A DNA stretch of 28,552 bases. Source: JABJJH01 sp047631095. Its GTDB lineage: Bacteria; Pseudomonadota; Alphaproteobacteria; UBA8366; GCA-2717185. The first letter of the stretch is position 1. Every line of letters begins with the position of its first letter. Location of the stretch: contig JBLHZD010000016.1 in the NCBI GenBank assembly GCA_047631095.1, positions 1 to 28,552 on the forward strand. The letters are read 5' to 3'. The translations under genes were made by a program, and so were the position numbers. Positions 1 through 7,421 of the stretch are shown in pieces. A model generated the notes under the pieces. It had not been told where the DNA came from. It searched no databases and saw only the letters and a list, made by a program, of their open reading frames with translations.

Positions 1-1
1 C

Positions 2-124
2 ATTGCCCTCCCGACCATTTTCGTTGTGGACAAGGACGGCGTGGTCAAAAACCGCTTCATGAAATCTGATTATCGGGAGCGCCCGGAAATCGACATGGTC
101 TTGCAAAGTCTGAATGCGGAGTAA
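2..124 (+). CDS. Redoxin / AhpC-TSA family protein, C-terminal end only
   Basis: This is the last 40 codons of a gene that begins left of the window, ending in TAA. The visible peptide starts with ALPTIFVVDKDGVV and continues with KSDYRERPEIDMVL. The pattern of a Pro-Thr-hydrophobic strand, then 'D-x-D-G-V-V', then 'F-x-x-x-D-Y-x-x-R' is typical of the C-terminal part of thioredoxin-fold peroxiredoxins (AhpC/TSA or redoxin). These reduce peroxides or act as thiol oxidoreductases. The catalytic cysteines would lie in the missing N-terminal part and cannot be checked, so the exact subfamily (Prx-like versus TlpA-like) is open. A 108-bp gap with a candidate promoter separates it from the acyl-CoA dehydrogenase genes, so it is probably not in their operon. 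Confidence 0.7.
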   Translation: MALPTIFVVDKDGVVKNRFMKSDYRERPEIDMVLQSLNAE

Positions 125-156
125 GCCCGCGCCCGGACATTAGTCCAGACATCTTC

Positions 157-184
157 TTGTATCCCCCGCACGCGCGCGTAGACT
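157..184 (+). promoter_or_regulatory. Candidate sigma-70-type promoter for the acyl-CoA dehydrogenase pair
   Basis: A TTGTAT box (157-162), a 16-nt spacer and TAGACT (179-184) match the -35/-10 consensus at 3/6 and 4/6 positions. The expected start of transcription is near 191, about 40 nt upstream of the ATG at 233 and inside the palindrome at 186-203. This is a pattern match only. Alphaproteobacterial promoters are poorly predicted by consensus. Confidence 0.3.
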
Positions 185-185
185 A

Positions 186-203
186 ACGTTTGATGCCAAA
201 CGT
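186..203. promoter_or_regulatory. 18-bp perfect inverted repeat, candidate operator
   Basis: ACGTTTG and CAAACGT form a perfect 7-bp inverted repeat around a 4-base centre (ATGC). It lies 30 bp upstream of the acyl-CoA dehydrogenase start and overlaps the predicted transcription start. No T-run follows, so a terminator is unlikely. The size and symmetry fit a dimeric repressor of the TetR or MarR type, both common regulators of CoA-thioester catabolism. The regulator itself is not in the window. Confidence 0.45.
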
Positions 204-232
204 ACAGACACGCCATTGCGGGGGAACGGGAC

Positions 233-1462
233 ATGGATTTCGCGATTGAAGACAATGACGACCAGCAAGCGTTTCGTCAGGTCGTTCGGGACTGGTTGAG
301 CCAAAACATTCCCGAGGGAATCGAGCACACCATCGATACCGGCGACTTGACGCTGGAGCAGTATCAGCTTCGCCGTGAATTGGGACGCCGACTGGGCGCG
401 CAGGGCTGGTTGTATCCCACCATGCCGAAAGAATACGGCGGCGGCGACCTTTCCATCGAAAAAGTGGTGATCCTGCACGACGAAATCAGTCGCGCGGGAT
501 TTTCCATTCCCCCTTATTACGATGCCGGTGGCCGCATGTCCGCGCCGACGATTTTAGTCTGGGGCAGCGACGACCATAAAAAACGTTTCCTGCCACCTAT
601 CTGCAAAGGCGAAGTTCGCACCTGGCAGTTACTGACCGAACCCAGCGCCGGGTCTGATCTGGCGGGCGTCAAGGCGACTGCACGGCGCGACGGCGACGAT
701 TATGTCATTAACGGTCAAAAGGTTTTCGTCGGCAGCAGCCATGGCGCGGATTTTTCCTGGACGGTGCTGGTGACGGACCCGGACGGCGAGCGCCACCACA
801 ATCTGTCGTGGTTCATGATCCCCATGGACTTGCCCGGCATCACCGTCACGCCGCTGGATTTGCTGACGGCGGGCGGTGAAGGCGGCACAGGGTCCGGGGT
901 CAAGAACACGGTCTTTTTCGACGACGTGCGCATTCCCGCGGAATATCTGGTGGGCGGTGAAAACAACGGCTGGCAGGTCGCCACCACGCATCTGGAAGTG
1001 GAGCACGGCGGCGCAGGACGGTTTGGCGACCGCAAAGTGATCGGTGAGTTCATCGATTTTTGCCGCGAACGCCATGACGGCCACGCCATCGTGGATAGCG
1101 AAGAATCGCGCGAGAAAATCGTCGATATGTTTATCGAATCGGAAATTACGCGGCTCTTCGCCATGCGCAATTACTGGCTCGCCTATACCGGACAACCGCG
1201 CTCCTATGAGGGCTCGCAATACAGTCTTCGGCGCAAACTCTCCGGCCTGGATATCTCCGAAAAGATGCTCGACATCATCGGGCCCTATGCGCTGATCAAG
1301 AATGACGAACTGGCGCCGCTAAAAGGCGCCATCGAATTATTTCAGCGTGATGGCATTACCGCGCTTCATCCCGGCGCCACGACCGATATTCAACGGGTGG
1401 TCATGTCGCGACGCATCGGCATTGGCCGACAAACGCGCGAAAAAGCTGGAACCATACGGTAG
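233..1462 (+). CDS. Acyl-CoA dehydrogenase family protein (putative large subunit of a heteromeric enzyme)
   Basis: A 409-residue flavoprotein of the acyl-CoA dehydrogenase superfamily, which oxidises an acyl-CoA to the 2-enoyl-CoA using FAD. The FAD/substrate signature TEPSAGSDLAG is at about residues 135-145, and a C-terminal helix ending 'TTDIQRVVMSRRIGIGR' corresponds to the usual 'GTSEIQR' segment. At the position of the classical catalytic Glu (the Glu of MCAD 'YEGT') the sequence reads HPGA, so that base is absent. Glu255 or Glu257 in 'HLEVEHGG' lies near the alternative base position used by isovaleryl- and long-chain-type enzymes and may replace it. A good ribosome site (GGGGGAACGGG) precedes the ATG. 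The gene is 14 bp upstream of a second, diverged family member, an arrangement known from alpha2-beta2 enzymes of steroid side-chain and ring degradation. The substrate is unknown. Confidence 0.92.
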   Translation: MDFAIEDNDDQQAFRQVVRDWLSQNIPEGIEHTIDTGDLTLEQYQLRRELGRRLGAQGWLYPTMPKEYGGGDLSIEKVVILHDEISRAGFSIPPYYDAGGRMSAPTILVWGSDDHKKRFLPPICKGEVRTWQLLTEPSAGSDLAGVKATARRDGDDYVINGQKVFVGSSHGADFSWTVLVTDPDGERHHNLSWFMIPMDLPGITVTPLDLLTAGGEGGTGSGVKNTVFFDDVRIPAEYLVGGENNGWQVATTHLEVEHGGAGRFGDRKVIGEFIDFCRERHDGHAIVDSEESREKIVDMFIESEITRLFAMRNYWLAYTGQPRSYEGSQYSLRRKLSGLDISEKMLDIIGPYALIKNDELAPLKGAIELFQRDGITALHPGATTDIQRVVMSRRIGIGRQTREKAGTIR

Positions 1463-1476
1463 AGGGAGGCGATACA

Positions 1477-2592
1477 ATGGATCTTTCACTCAACGAGACA
1501 CAGCTTCTCATCAAGGAATCCACAGCCGGTTTCGTCCGCAACGATTTCGACAAGGATACCCTGCTCGACCTCGATCTCCTGCCCGCGCCGATGACCGAAG
1601 ACTTGTGGAAAAAGGTTTCCGACCTCGGCTGGATGGGCATGTTGATCCCTGAAGATTACGGCGGGACCGGTAATTCGCTGACGGATGTCGCCGTGTTGTT
1701 TGAGGAGTTGGGCCGTGGCCCCGTGCCCGGGCCTCTGTTTTCGTCCGGCGTATTGGCCGCCTCGATTATTCTAAAGTCGGGCACAGACGCCCAGAAAAAA
1801 GCCTGGCTACCGGAACTGGCGACAGGACAACGCAGCTTCGCGGTCGCGGTCACCGAGCGCCAATATGGCTGGTCTGAAAATCACATTCAAATGAGCGCGG
1901 CCAAGAACGGCGCAGACTACACCCTCTCTGGCGCGAAACTCTTCGTGCAGGACGCCGCCAGCGTATCCGACTTGCTGGTGCTAGCGCGTATCGAGGGCGA
2001 AATCGCCATCCTGCGCGTGGACACGACAGCGGATGGTGTTTCGATTCGTCCCCTGACCGGGTTTATTAGTGGGTCTTGCGAAGTGCAATTTAACAAGGTG
2101 CGCATTTCCGGTGGCGACCGGCTGGATGGTGGCTGGGATGCTTTCGAAGCAGGCGTTCAACCGGCGATCCCGGTCCTGTGCGCCTATAAGGTCGGCGCTT
2201 GTCACGCCGTGTTCGACCTGTCCGTCGAATATTCCCGCGAACGGATGCAATTTGGCCAGCCAATCGGGCGATTTCAGCGCGTACAGGATCATATAATACA
2301 CATCGTTAATTATCTCGATTCGGCGCGGTGGACGACATACGAGGCGCTCTGGAAACTGGACAACGCCATGGACGCCGCCGCCAGCGTACATATGGCCAAG
2401 GCGGTTTCCTCGGACAGCTATCTGCGGGCCTGCGATTTCGGCCATGAAGTCCATGCGGGCATTGGCGTCGTGCGGGAATACGGGCTGACCCTGCACACCA
2501 AAATGTCGCGCACCCTGTTCCATCATCTGGGCGCGCCAACCTATCATCGCAAGAAGCTGGAAGGCGCGCTTGACCTGATCCCGTCCGCGTAA
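1477..2592 (+). CDS. Acyl-CoA dehydrogenase family protein (putative small subunit of the pair)
   Basis: A 371-residue acyl-CoA dehydrogenase homologue, starting at an ATG preceded by a strong GAGGGAGG ribosome site. The N-terminal helical domain is visible (MDLSLNETQLLIKEST, then 'LGWMGMLIPEDYGG' at about residues 50-63), as is the C-terminal helical domain ('FGQPIGRFQRVQDHI' about 255-270, ending 'HLGAPTYHRKKLEGAL'). The middle segment reads 'AVTERQYGWSEN' in place of the canonical TEP-x-AGSD, and the C-terminal 'EGTxEIQR' motif is missing. The likely reading is a degenerate partner subunit that completes the active site or FAD site of the upstream protein. Translation is probably coupled, since only 14 bp separate the genes. 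A free-standing dehydrogenase is possible but less likely given both missing motifs. Confidence 0.9.
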   Translation: MDLSLNETQLLIKESTAGFVRNDFDKDTLLDLDLLPAPMTEDLWKKVSDLGWMGMLIPEDYGGTGNSLTDVAVLFEELGRGPVPGPLFSSGVLAASIILKSGTDAQKKAWLPELATGQRSFAVAVTERQYGWSENHIQMSAAKNGADYTLSGAKLFVQDAASVSDLLVLARIEGEIAILRVDTTADGVSIRPLTGFISGSCEVQFNKVRISGGDRLDGGWDAFEAGVQPAIPVLCAYKVGACHAVFDLSVEYSRERMQFGQPIGRFQRVQDHIIHIVNYLDSARWTTYEALWKLDNAMDAAASVHMAKAVSSDSYLRACDFGHEVHAGIGVVREYGLTLHTKMSRTLFHHLGAPTYHRKKLEGALDLIPSA

Positions 2593-2604
2593 AACAATGG
2601 CGGC

Positions 2605-3258
2605 ATGACACACGCCTATATTCACCACCGGATCGACGTGCGCCCCCGCGAATGGGACGCTGTGGCGAAGTCCTTGCCCAACGCCTTGAGCCTAAAACGC
2701 CAGGGCGGATCGCTCTATGGGGTCTGGCGCAGCCAGATTGGCCGCCCTCGCGATGAATTGAACGCCATAAGCGTGTGGCCCGACCTTGACGCCGCCTTGG
2801 ACGCAGCGACCGCTGGGCCGGATTTGTTCACCGACATCGACGGCGTTCTATCCTGCGGGAATAGCGTGATGACGCCGACCCTTCGGCCCAAAACAACGGC
2901 GCCGCCGACACGTCAGGGTAATTACGCCTTTCGGTGGTTTGAAACCCCGCCGGAACATTGGGATGAATTCCTCGATTTGTGCGAAGCCGCTTGGCCGGGA
3001 TTTGAATCTTCCTACGACTCACAGATTATCGGTCTGTGGCGCTTTTTAAACGATAAGAGTGATTTACGCCGAACCTTGCTGATGACGCGCCGCCCCAATC
3101 TGGCGGTCTGGGAGCGCTCAAAAATTCCACAGGGCGACGCCGAAACCGAAGTGCGCCGTCAGCTTAGTCGTCGATATGACCTTTGCGACTCAACATCTGT
3201 TTTCACAACCACTTTACTAAATGCCGAAGACAGCGAGGATTCCGTTCGATGGACATGA
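2605..3258 (+). CDS. NIPSNAP-like dimeric alpha/beta-barrel protein, function unknown
   Basis: A 217-residue soluble protein with no signal peptide or membrane segment. The C-terminal half (from about residue 108, GNYAFRWFETPPEHWDEF) has the order of features seen in NIPSNAP proteins: a strand, 'W-x-x-F-L' helix, 'IIGLWRFL', then 'LLMTRRPNLAVWERSK' and a helix ending in an Arg-rich turn. The N-terminal half may be a second, weaker copy of the same ferredoxin-like fold ('GSLYGVWRSQIG' against 'IIGLWRFL'). It begins 13 bp after the acyl-CoA dehydrogenase pair with no clear Shine-Dalgarno and its end overlaps the next gene by 10 bp, so it is in the same transcription unit. NIPSNAP proteins often sit beside CoA catabolic genes, but no reaction can be assigned. 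The family call is by eye. Confidence 0.65.
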   Translation: MTHAYIHHRIDVRPREWDAVAKSLPNALSLKRQGGSLYGVWRSQIGRPRDELNAISVWPDLDAALDAATAGPDLFTDIDGVLSCGNSVMTPTLRPKTTAPPTRQGNYAFRWFETPPEHWDEFLDLCEAAWPGFESSYDSQIIGLWRFLNDKSDLRRTLLMTRRPNLAVWERSKIPQGDAETEVRRQLSRRYDLCDSTSVFTTTLLNAEDSEDSVRWT

Positions 3259-4202
3259 TGACGCCCCCCACCTTTGCGGATATTGAAGCCGCCGCCGAGC
3301 GCATTAAATCCCGGGTCCGGCGCACGCCTTGTCTGCGCGCCCGCTTCATCCATGAGCCCCGCCACGACGGTGAGCTGTTGTTGAAGCTGGAATGCCTGCA
3401 GGTCACCGGATCGTTTAAAGCGCGCGGCGCTAATAACGCAATCCTGTCGCTGGACGATGCGGGGGTAAAGCGTGGGATCATCACCGCCTCTGGCGGCAAT
3501 CACGGGTTGGCGGTGGCCTATGCGGGCGCAGCGTCAGACACCAGGGCGGTGGTCTATCTGCCCGAAAACGCCCCCGCCGCCAAAGCCGAAAAACTGCGAA
3601 AATGGGGTGCGGAAGTTGTTGTCGAAGGCGCGGTCTGGGATGATTCCAACACGCTCGCACTGGCGGGCGCGCACCGAGACGGCCTTACCTATATACATCC
3701 CTTCGCCGACCCCGCCGTCATCGCCGGACAAGGGACCGTCGGGCGGGAAATGATGAAACAATCCAGCAATATCGAATATCTGTTCGTCGCCATTGGCGGC
3801 GGCGGATTGATTTCCGGCGTCGCCCTGGCGGCAAAAGCGATGAACCCGGAGATCAAAATTATCGGTGTGGAGCCTGTCGGCGCGCCAACCCTGCATGACA
3901 GCCGAGCCGCCGGATCGCTAGTCACGCTGGACGACATCAACACCAAAGCGGGAACCCTGGCGCCCCGCCGCAGCGCGCAATTAAATCTGGACATCATCGA
4001 GCAATATGTCGATGACATCGTGCTGGTCAGCGACGCGGAAATGCGCGACGCCGCCCGGTGGTTATGGTTCGAGATGGGCGTCGCCGCCGAATTATCGGGC
4101 GCGGCGGCCTTGGCGGCCATACAAACGGGCAAGACGACAATGCCGTCTGGCGCCGTGGCCGCCGCGATAATTTGCGGCGCTGGCGTGGATGGCGCCGATT
4201 AA
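3249..4202 (+). CDS. PLP-dependent threonine/serine dehydratase family protein
   Basis: A 317-residue fold-type II PLP enzyme of the threonine/serine dehydratase family, which deaminates a hydroxy-amino acid to a 2-oxo acid and ammonia. The PLP Schiff-base lysine is Lys57 in SFKARGA. The substrate loop SGGNHG (81-86) replaces the usual S-S-G-N-H. The phosphate-binding glycine loop GGGGLISG starts at about residue 183, and the C-terminal 'CGAGVD' matches the family's 'SGGN' strand. There is no ACT regulatory domain, so it resembles catabolic TdcB, threo-3-hydroxyaspartate dehydratase or serine racemase rather than biosynthetic IlvA. I chose the ATG at 3249 because AGGA lies 9 bp upstream; an earlier TTG at 3183 would add 22 residues with no family resemblance. 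The start overlaps the preceding gene by 10 bp. The last codons are duplicated just downstream (4185-4240). Confidence 0.85.
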   Translation: MDMMTPPTFADIEAAAERIKSRVRRTPCLRARFIHEPRHDGELLLKLECLQVTGSFKARGANNAILSLDDAGVKRGIITASGGNHGLAVAYAGAASDTRAVVYLPENAPAAKAEKLRKWGAEVVVEGAVWDDSNTLALAGAHRDGLTYIHPFADPAVIAGQGTVGREMMKQSSNIEYLFVAIGGGGLISGVALAAKAMNPEIKIIGVEPVGAPTLHDSRAAGSLVTLDDINTKAGTLAPRRSAQLNLDIIEQYVDDIVLVSDAEMRDAARWLWFEMGVAAELSGAAALAAIQTGKTTMPSGAVAAAIICGAGVDGAD

Positions 4203-4240
4203 TTCTGATTTTGTGGACGGCGCTGATTAATTCTGTTTTT
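4185..4240 (+). repeat. Tandem duplication of 28 bp over the dehydratase stop codon
   Basis: Positions 4185-4212 and 4213-4240 are two head-to-tail copies differing at 3 of 28 positions. Each copy reads GTG-GAY-GGC-GCY-GAT-TAA, so each encodes Val-Asp-Gly-Ala-Asp-stop; two of the three differences are synonymous third positions of that reading. Only the first copy is translated. The second copy fills the gap before queC and ends just before its GGAG ribosome site. Confidence 0.85.
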
Positions 4241-4251
4241 GGAGATTTCGA

Positions 4252-4947
4252 GTGAGTGAAAAACCACGCGCCGTCGTGCTGTTGAGCGGTGGTCTTGATT
4301 CCACGACCTGTTGCGCCATCGCGCTGGATCAGGGTTATGAATTGAGCGCGCTGACCGTCACCTATGGCCAACGCCACGACATTGAAATTGACGCCGCGCG
4401 CGCCGTCGCGGCGCATTTCGCTATCGCCGATCATGTGGTGACCGAAATTAACCTGCGCGCCTTTGGCGGCTCCGCGCTGACCGGCGACATCGACGTGCCG
4501 AAACACGACGACGCCGCAGATATTGGCGACGGTATTCCTGTGACCTATGTCCCCGCGCGCAATACGATCTTCCTGTCCTTCGCATTGGCGTTTGCGGAAA
4601 CCCGCAACGCGGACGCCATCTTCATCGGCGTCAATGCGCTGGACTATTCCGGTTATCCCGATTGTCGCCCGGAATATATCGCCGCGTTTCAGAACATGGC
4701 CAATCTGGCGACCAAATCCGGCGTGGAAGGCGAAGGCGCGCTCACCATACACACCCCGCTGATTGATCGAACCAAGGCGCAAATCATCCAGACCGGCCTC
4801 GATCTAGGCGTGGATTACGCCATGACCACCAGCTGCTACGACCCCGATGAATCCGGCGCGGCCTGTGGCCATTGCGACGCCTGTCTGTTGCGTCTCAAGG
4901 GTTTCAGGGACGCGGGGCTGGAAGATCCCACGCGCTATGTGAAGTGA
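4252..4947 (+). CDS. queC: 7-cyano-7-deazaguanine synthase QueC
   Basis: A 231-residue enzyme that converts 7-carboxy-7-deazaguanine to preQ0 with ATP and ammonia, in the queuosine pathway for tRNA wobble modification (cytosolic). The N-terminal PP-loop LLSGGLDSTT (Ser12-Gly-Gly-Leu-Asp-Ser17) binds ATP. 'YVPARNTIFLSFALA' and 'NALDYSGYPDCRPEY' are family-specific. The C-terminal zinc site is complete: Cys195, Cys205, Cys208 and Cys211 (C-x9-C-x2-C-x2-C). The length is normal for the family. The start is a GTG with GGAG upstream. queD, queE and folE are not in the window, so the rest of the pathway must lie elsewhere. No preQ1 riboswitch fits in the short, duplicated leader. Functionally it is unrelated to its neighbours. 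Confidence 0.97.
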   Translation: MSEKPRAVVLLSGGLDSTTCCAIALDQGYELSALTVTYGQRHDIEIDAARAVAAHFAIADHVVTEINLRAFGGSALTGDIDVPKHDDAADIGDGIPVTYVPARNTIFLSFALAFAETRNADAIFIGVNALDYSGYPDCRPEYIAAFQNMANLATKSGVEGEGALTIHTPLIDRTKAQIIQTGLDLGVDYAMTTSCYDPDESGAACGHCDACLLRLKGFRDAGLEDPTRYVK

Positions 4948-5027
4948 CATCGATAAAACCCGATATTATGCTGAGCGACCTTATGATGATCGCGCCAGCC
5001 CATGCGCGTAACGCCTAGGAGGTTCCG

Positions 5028-5540
5028 ATGTCGAAAGCGCCCGTCCCCGCTAAAATGGCCCATATCGTCTTGCGAACGACGGATGTGCCGCGATTGGCCG
5101 AATGGTACCAGACGGTCCTTGGCTGCGACCTCATCTACAAGGAACCAACGTCGCGCGGCATTGTCTTTTTGAGTTTCGATGAAGAACACCACCGGGTCGC
5201 CATCGTCGGTCGCGCCAGCGATGCCAAACCCGAACCGGACGCAGTCGGGTTGGTCCATTTCGCTTATTCCTACGCCTCCATCGATGATTTACTGACCACC
5301 TATGTTCGACTGAAGGACGCGAAGATCGAACCCATTCGATGCGTCAATCACCGGATGTCGACGTCCTTCTATTTCGTTGATCCGGACGGGAATGGCGTCG
5401 AACTGTTTACCGACAATCCCGGCACGGAAGCCGAACTCAAAGCCGCCTTCACGCTGGAGACCTTTAATTTTGACGTCGACGACATGCTTGAGCGTTGGCG
5501 CGCCGGGGCGACGCCGGAAGAACTGGCCACGCCGCAGTAA
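5028..5540 (+). CDS. VOC-family metalloenzyme (glyoxalase/extradiol dioxygenase-like)
   Basis: A 170-residue vicinal-oxygen-chelate protein with two beta-alpha-beta-beta-beta modules. The candidate metal ligands His12 (AHIVLRT), His77 (VHFAYSY) and Glu125 (NGVELFTD, after FYFVDPDGNG) match the 2-His-1-Glu triad of one-barrel catechol 2,3-dioxygenase-like and glyoxalase I-like members. The module ends at about residue 130, and a 40-residue tail ('FTLETFNFDVDDMLERWRAG') follows that is common in the 'biphenyl dioxygenase-like' VOC branch. A very strong AGGAGG ribosome site stands 5 bp before the ATG. An 80-bp gap separates it from queC, so it may be transcribed separately. The substrate is not evident; an aromatic extradiol dioxygenase role is possible but unproven. 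Confidence 0.85.
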   Translation: MSKAPVPAKMAHIVLRTTDVPRLAEWYQTVLGCDLIYKEPTSRGIVFLSFDEEHHRVAIVGRASDAKPEPDAVGLVHFAYSYASIDDLLTTYVRLKDAKIEPIRCVNHRMSTSFYFVDPDGNGVELFTDNPGTEAELKAAFTLETFNFDVDDMLERWRAGATPEELATPQ

Positions 5541-5576
5541 AACATTGCGTCATTGAGGAAATGGACTGAACTTAAA

Positions 5577-6728
5577 ATGCCGTCACTGGAAGAATTCGCA
5601 CACGCGAAATTAGCCTCAATGGAACAGCGGCAGTTGCGCCGTACGCTTGTGGAGACCGACCGACGCGACGGCGCTATCGCCTATCGCAACGGGCGGCGAA
5701 TGGTGTCGTTTTCCTGCAACGACTATCTGAACATGTCGCACCATCCAGAGGTCATACAGGCCGCCTCGGACGCCAATGAACGCTACGGCGTCGGGTCCGG
5801 CGGGTCGCGGTTGGTGACCGGAAATCACCCGTTGTTTCGGGAACTGGAAACCCGGCTCGCAAAATTAAAAGGCGCCGACGACGCCTGTGTTTTCGGCTCC
5901 GGCTACCTCGCCAATATGGGCATCATTCCGACCCTGGTCGGTCCGGAGGATCTCGTCCTGGCCGATGAATTGAGCCATTCTTGCATCCTGGCGGGCGGCG
6001 CGATCAGCAAGGCGCGCCAATTCATCTTTCGCCATAACGATCTGGACCACCTGGAAGCCTTACTGGACGAACATCGCGACAACCACCCGCGCGCGCTGAT
6101 CGTGACTGATGGCGTGTTCTCAATGGATGGCGATCTGGCGCCAGTCCCCGCGATGGCTGATCTGGCCGACCGGTTCGACGCCTGGTTGATGACCGACGAC
6201 GCCCATGGCATTGGCGTGCTGGGCGGCGGGCGCGGCAGCACCCACGCAATGGGCGCTGAAGGGCGCGTGCCCTTGCAAATGGGCACGCTGTCCAAGGCGA
6301 TTGGATGTTACGGCGGCTATCTTTGCGCCGCCCAGCCCGTGATCGACCTGATGCGCACGCGGTCCCGCACCTTCATTTATTCAACCGGATTACAGCCTTC
6401 CGCCGCCGCCGCCGCCATTGCGGCGCTGGATATCGTTGAGCGCGACCCGGAATTCGCCGCGTCCCCCTTGGCGAAGGCGCGACTGTTCTGTGAGCTGGCG
6501 GGGCTGGCGGCGCCGGAAAGCACCATCGTGCCGGTCCTGTTGGGCGATCCTTTGCGCACGCTCGCAGCGTCTGAAATGCTGGCCGATGAGGGCTATATCG
6601 TTACCGCAATCCGACCGCCCACCGTACCAGACGGCACCGCGCGCCTGCGCTTTACGTTTACCGCAGGCCATGACGATAACGATATTCGGCGATTAGCCGA
6701 CATCGTCGCGACCCGAATTCTGGCCTGA
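5577..6728 (+). CDS. bioF: 8-amino-7-oxononanoate synthase BioF
   Basis: A 383-residue fold-type I PLP enzyme of the alpha-oxoamine synthase family. It condenses L-alanine with a pimeloyl thioester (CoA or ACP) to give 8-amino-7-oxononanoate, the first ring-forming precursor of biotin. The N-terminal 'FSCNDYLNMSHHPEV', the 'GSGGSRLVTGNHPLF' glycine loop (about 72-86), 'DDAHGIGVLG' (Asp208 and His210 contacting PLP) and 'GTLSKAIG' with the Schiff-base Lys240 are all present. The length matches BioF rather than the longer KBL or ALAS. The ATG at 5577 gives the usual N-terminus. A TTG 24 bp upstream is the alternative, and neither has a well-placed ribosome site. bioD follows after 3 bp. Confidence 0.93.
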   Translation: MPSLEEFAHAKLASMEQRQLRRTLVETDRRDGAIAYRNGRRMVSFSCNDYLNMSHHPEVIQAASDANERYGVGSGGSRLVTGNHPLFRELETRLAKLKGADDACVFGSGYLANMGIIPTLVGPEDLVLADELSHSCILAGGAISKARQFIFRHNDLDHLEALLDEHRDNHPRALIVTDGVFSMDGDLAPVPAMADLADRFDAWLMTDDAHGIGVLGGGRGSTHAMGAEGRVPLQMGTLSKAIGCYGGYLCAAQPVIDLMRTRSRTFIYSTGLQPSAAAAAIAALDIVERDPEFAASPLAKARLFCELAGLAAPESTIVPVLLGDPLRTLAASEMLADEGYIVTAIRPPTVPDGTARLRFTFTAGHDDNDIRRLADIVATRILA

Positions 6729-6731
6729 TCC

Positions 6732-7421
6732 ATGGCGTCCTGGTTCATCACAGCGACCGGCACTGATATCGGCAAGACGGTCCTGACGACCGCGCTGTGT
6801 CGCCAATTGAAGAGACTTGGCCACACTGTCCGCGCGCTTAAACCCGTCCTTAGCGGCTATTCTCCCGCAGACATTGTAGACAGCGACAGCGGTCGCATTC
6901 TGGCCAGCCTTGACGTTACGCCATCTAATGACACCCTCGCGGCGATTACACCCTGGCGGTACGCTGCGCCTCTATCACCGGATATGGCGGCGGCGCGCGA
7001 AGGCCGCGCCATCGATTTCAACGCGTTGACGACATTCTGCGCGCCGGGCGACGAGGATATTCTGCTGATCGAAGGCGTTGGCGGTGCGATGGTTCCGCTC
7101 ACCGAAGACAAAACTGTTCTGGACTGGATCACCGCCCTGAACGCGCCCGCGCTTGTCGTTGCGGGTAGTTATCTGGGCACAATCAGCCACACTTTAACGA
7201 CCGTTGCGGCCATGCGCGCACGCGGCGCCGCCATCGCCGCCATCGTCGTGAGTGAATCGCTGGAAAACCCGGTTCCGCTTGCGGAGACGGTGGCGACCCT
7301 GCAGCGCTTCCTGGCGCCGGTACCGGTTTTCCCTATGGCCCGTTCAAAAACGCCTGTAGTGTCAGACGACCTCATCGCGTTGATGACGACAGGGACAGCA
7401 AAAGGATCGTTAAATGCCTGA
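6732..7421 (+). CDS. bioD: ATP-dependent dethiobiotin synthetase BioD
   Basis: A 229-residue enzyme that carboxylates 7,8-diaminononanoate and closes the ureido ring of dethiobiotin, using ATP and CO2. The P-loop is G10-T-D-I-G-K-T16. 'ALKPVLSGY' (about 35-43) carries the conserved Lys that binds the carbamate. 'IEGVGGAMVPL' (about 114-124) is the second nucleotide-side signature, and the C-terminal 'GARxxAIVVSE' region fits. It starts 3 bp after the bioF stop, and translation is probably coupled because no ribosome site is visible. bioA (the aminotransferase that would supply its substrate) and bioB are not in the window. Confidence 0.94.
   Translation: MASWFITATGTDIGKTVLTTALCRQLKRLGHTVRALKPVLSGYSPADIVDSDSGRILASLDVTPSNDTLAAITPWRYAAPLSPDMAAAREGRAIDFNALTTFCAPGDEDILLIEGVGGAMVPLTEDKTVLDWITALNAPALVVAGSYLGTISHTLTTVAAMRARGAAIAAIVVSESLENPVPLAETVATLQRFLAPVPVFPMARSKTPVVSDDLIALMTTGTAKGSLNA

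Noticed and set aside
4203..4251. preQ1 riboswitch upstream of queC
   Set aside because: The 49-bp gap is filled by the tandem duplication and ribosome site; no hairpin-pseudoknot arrangement can be drawn.
4968..5018. 16-codon frame whose stop overlaps the AGGAGG of the VOC gene, a possible leader peptide
   Set aside because: No ribosome site precedes its ATG and the peptide has no regulatory codon run; the overlap with the ribosome site is probably chance.
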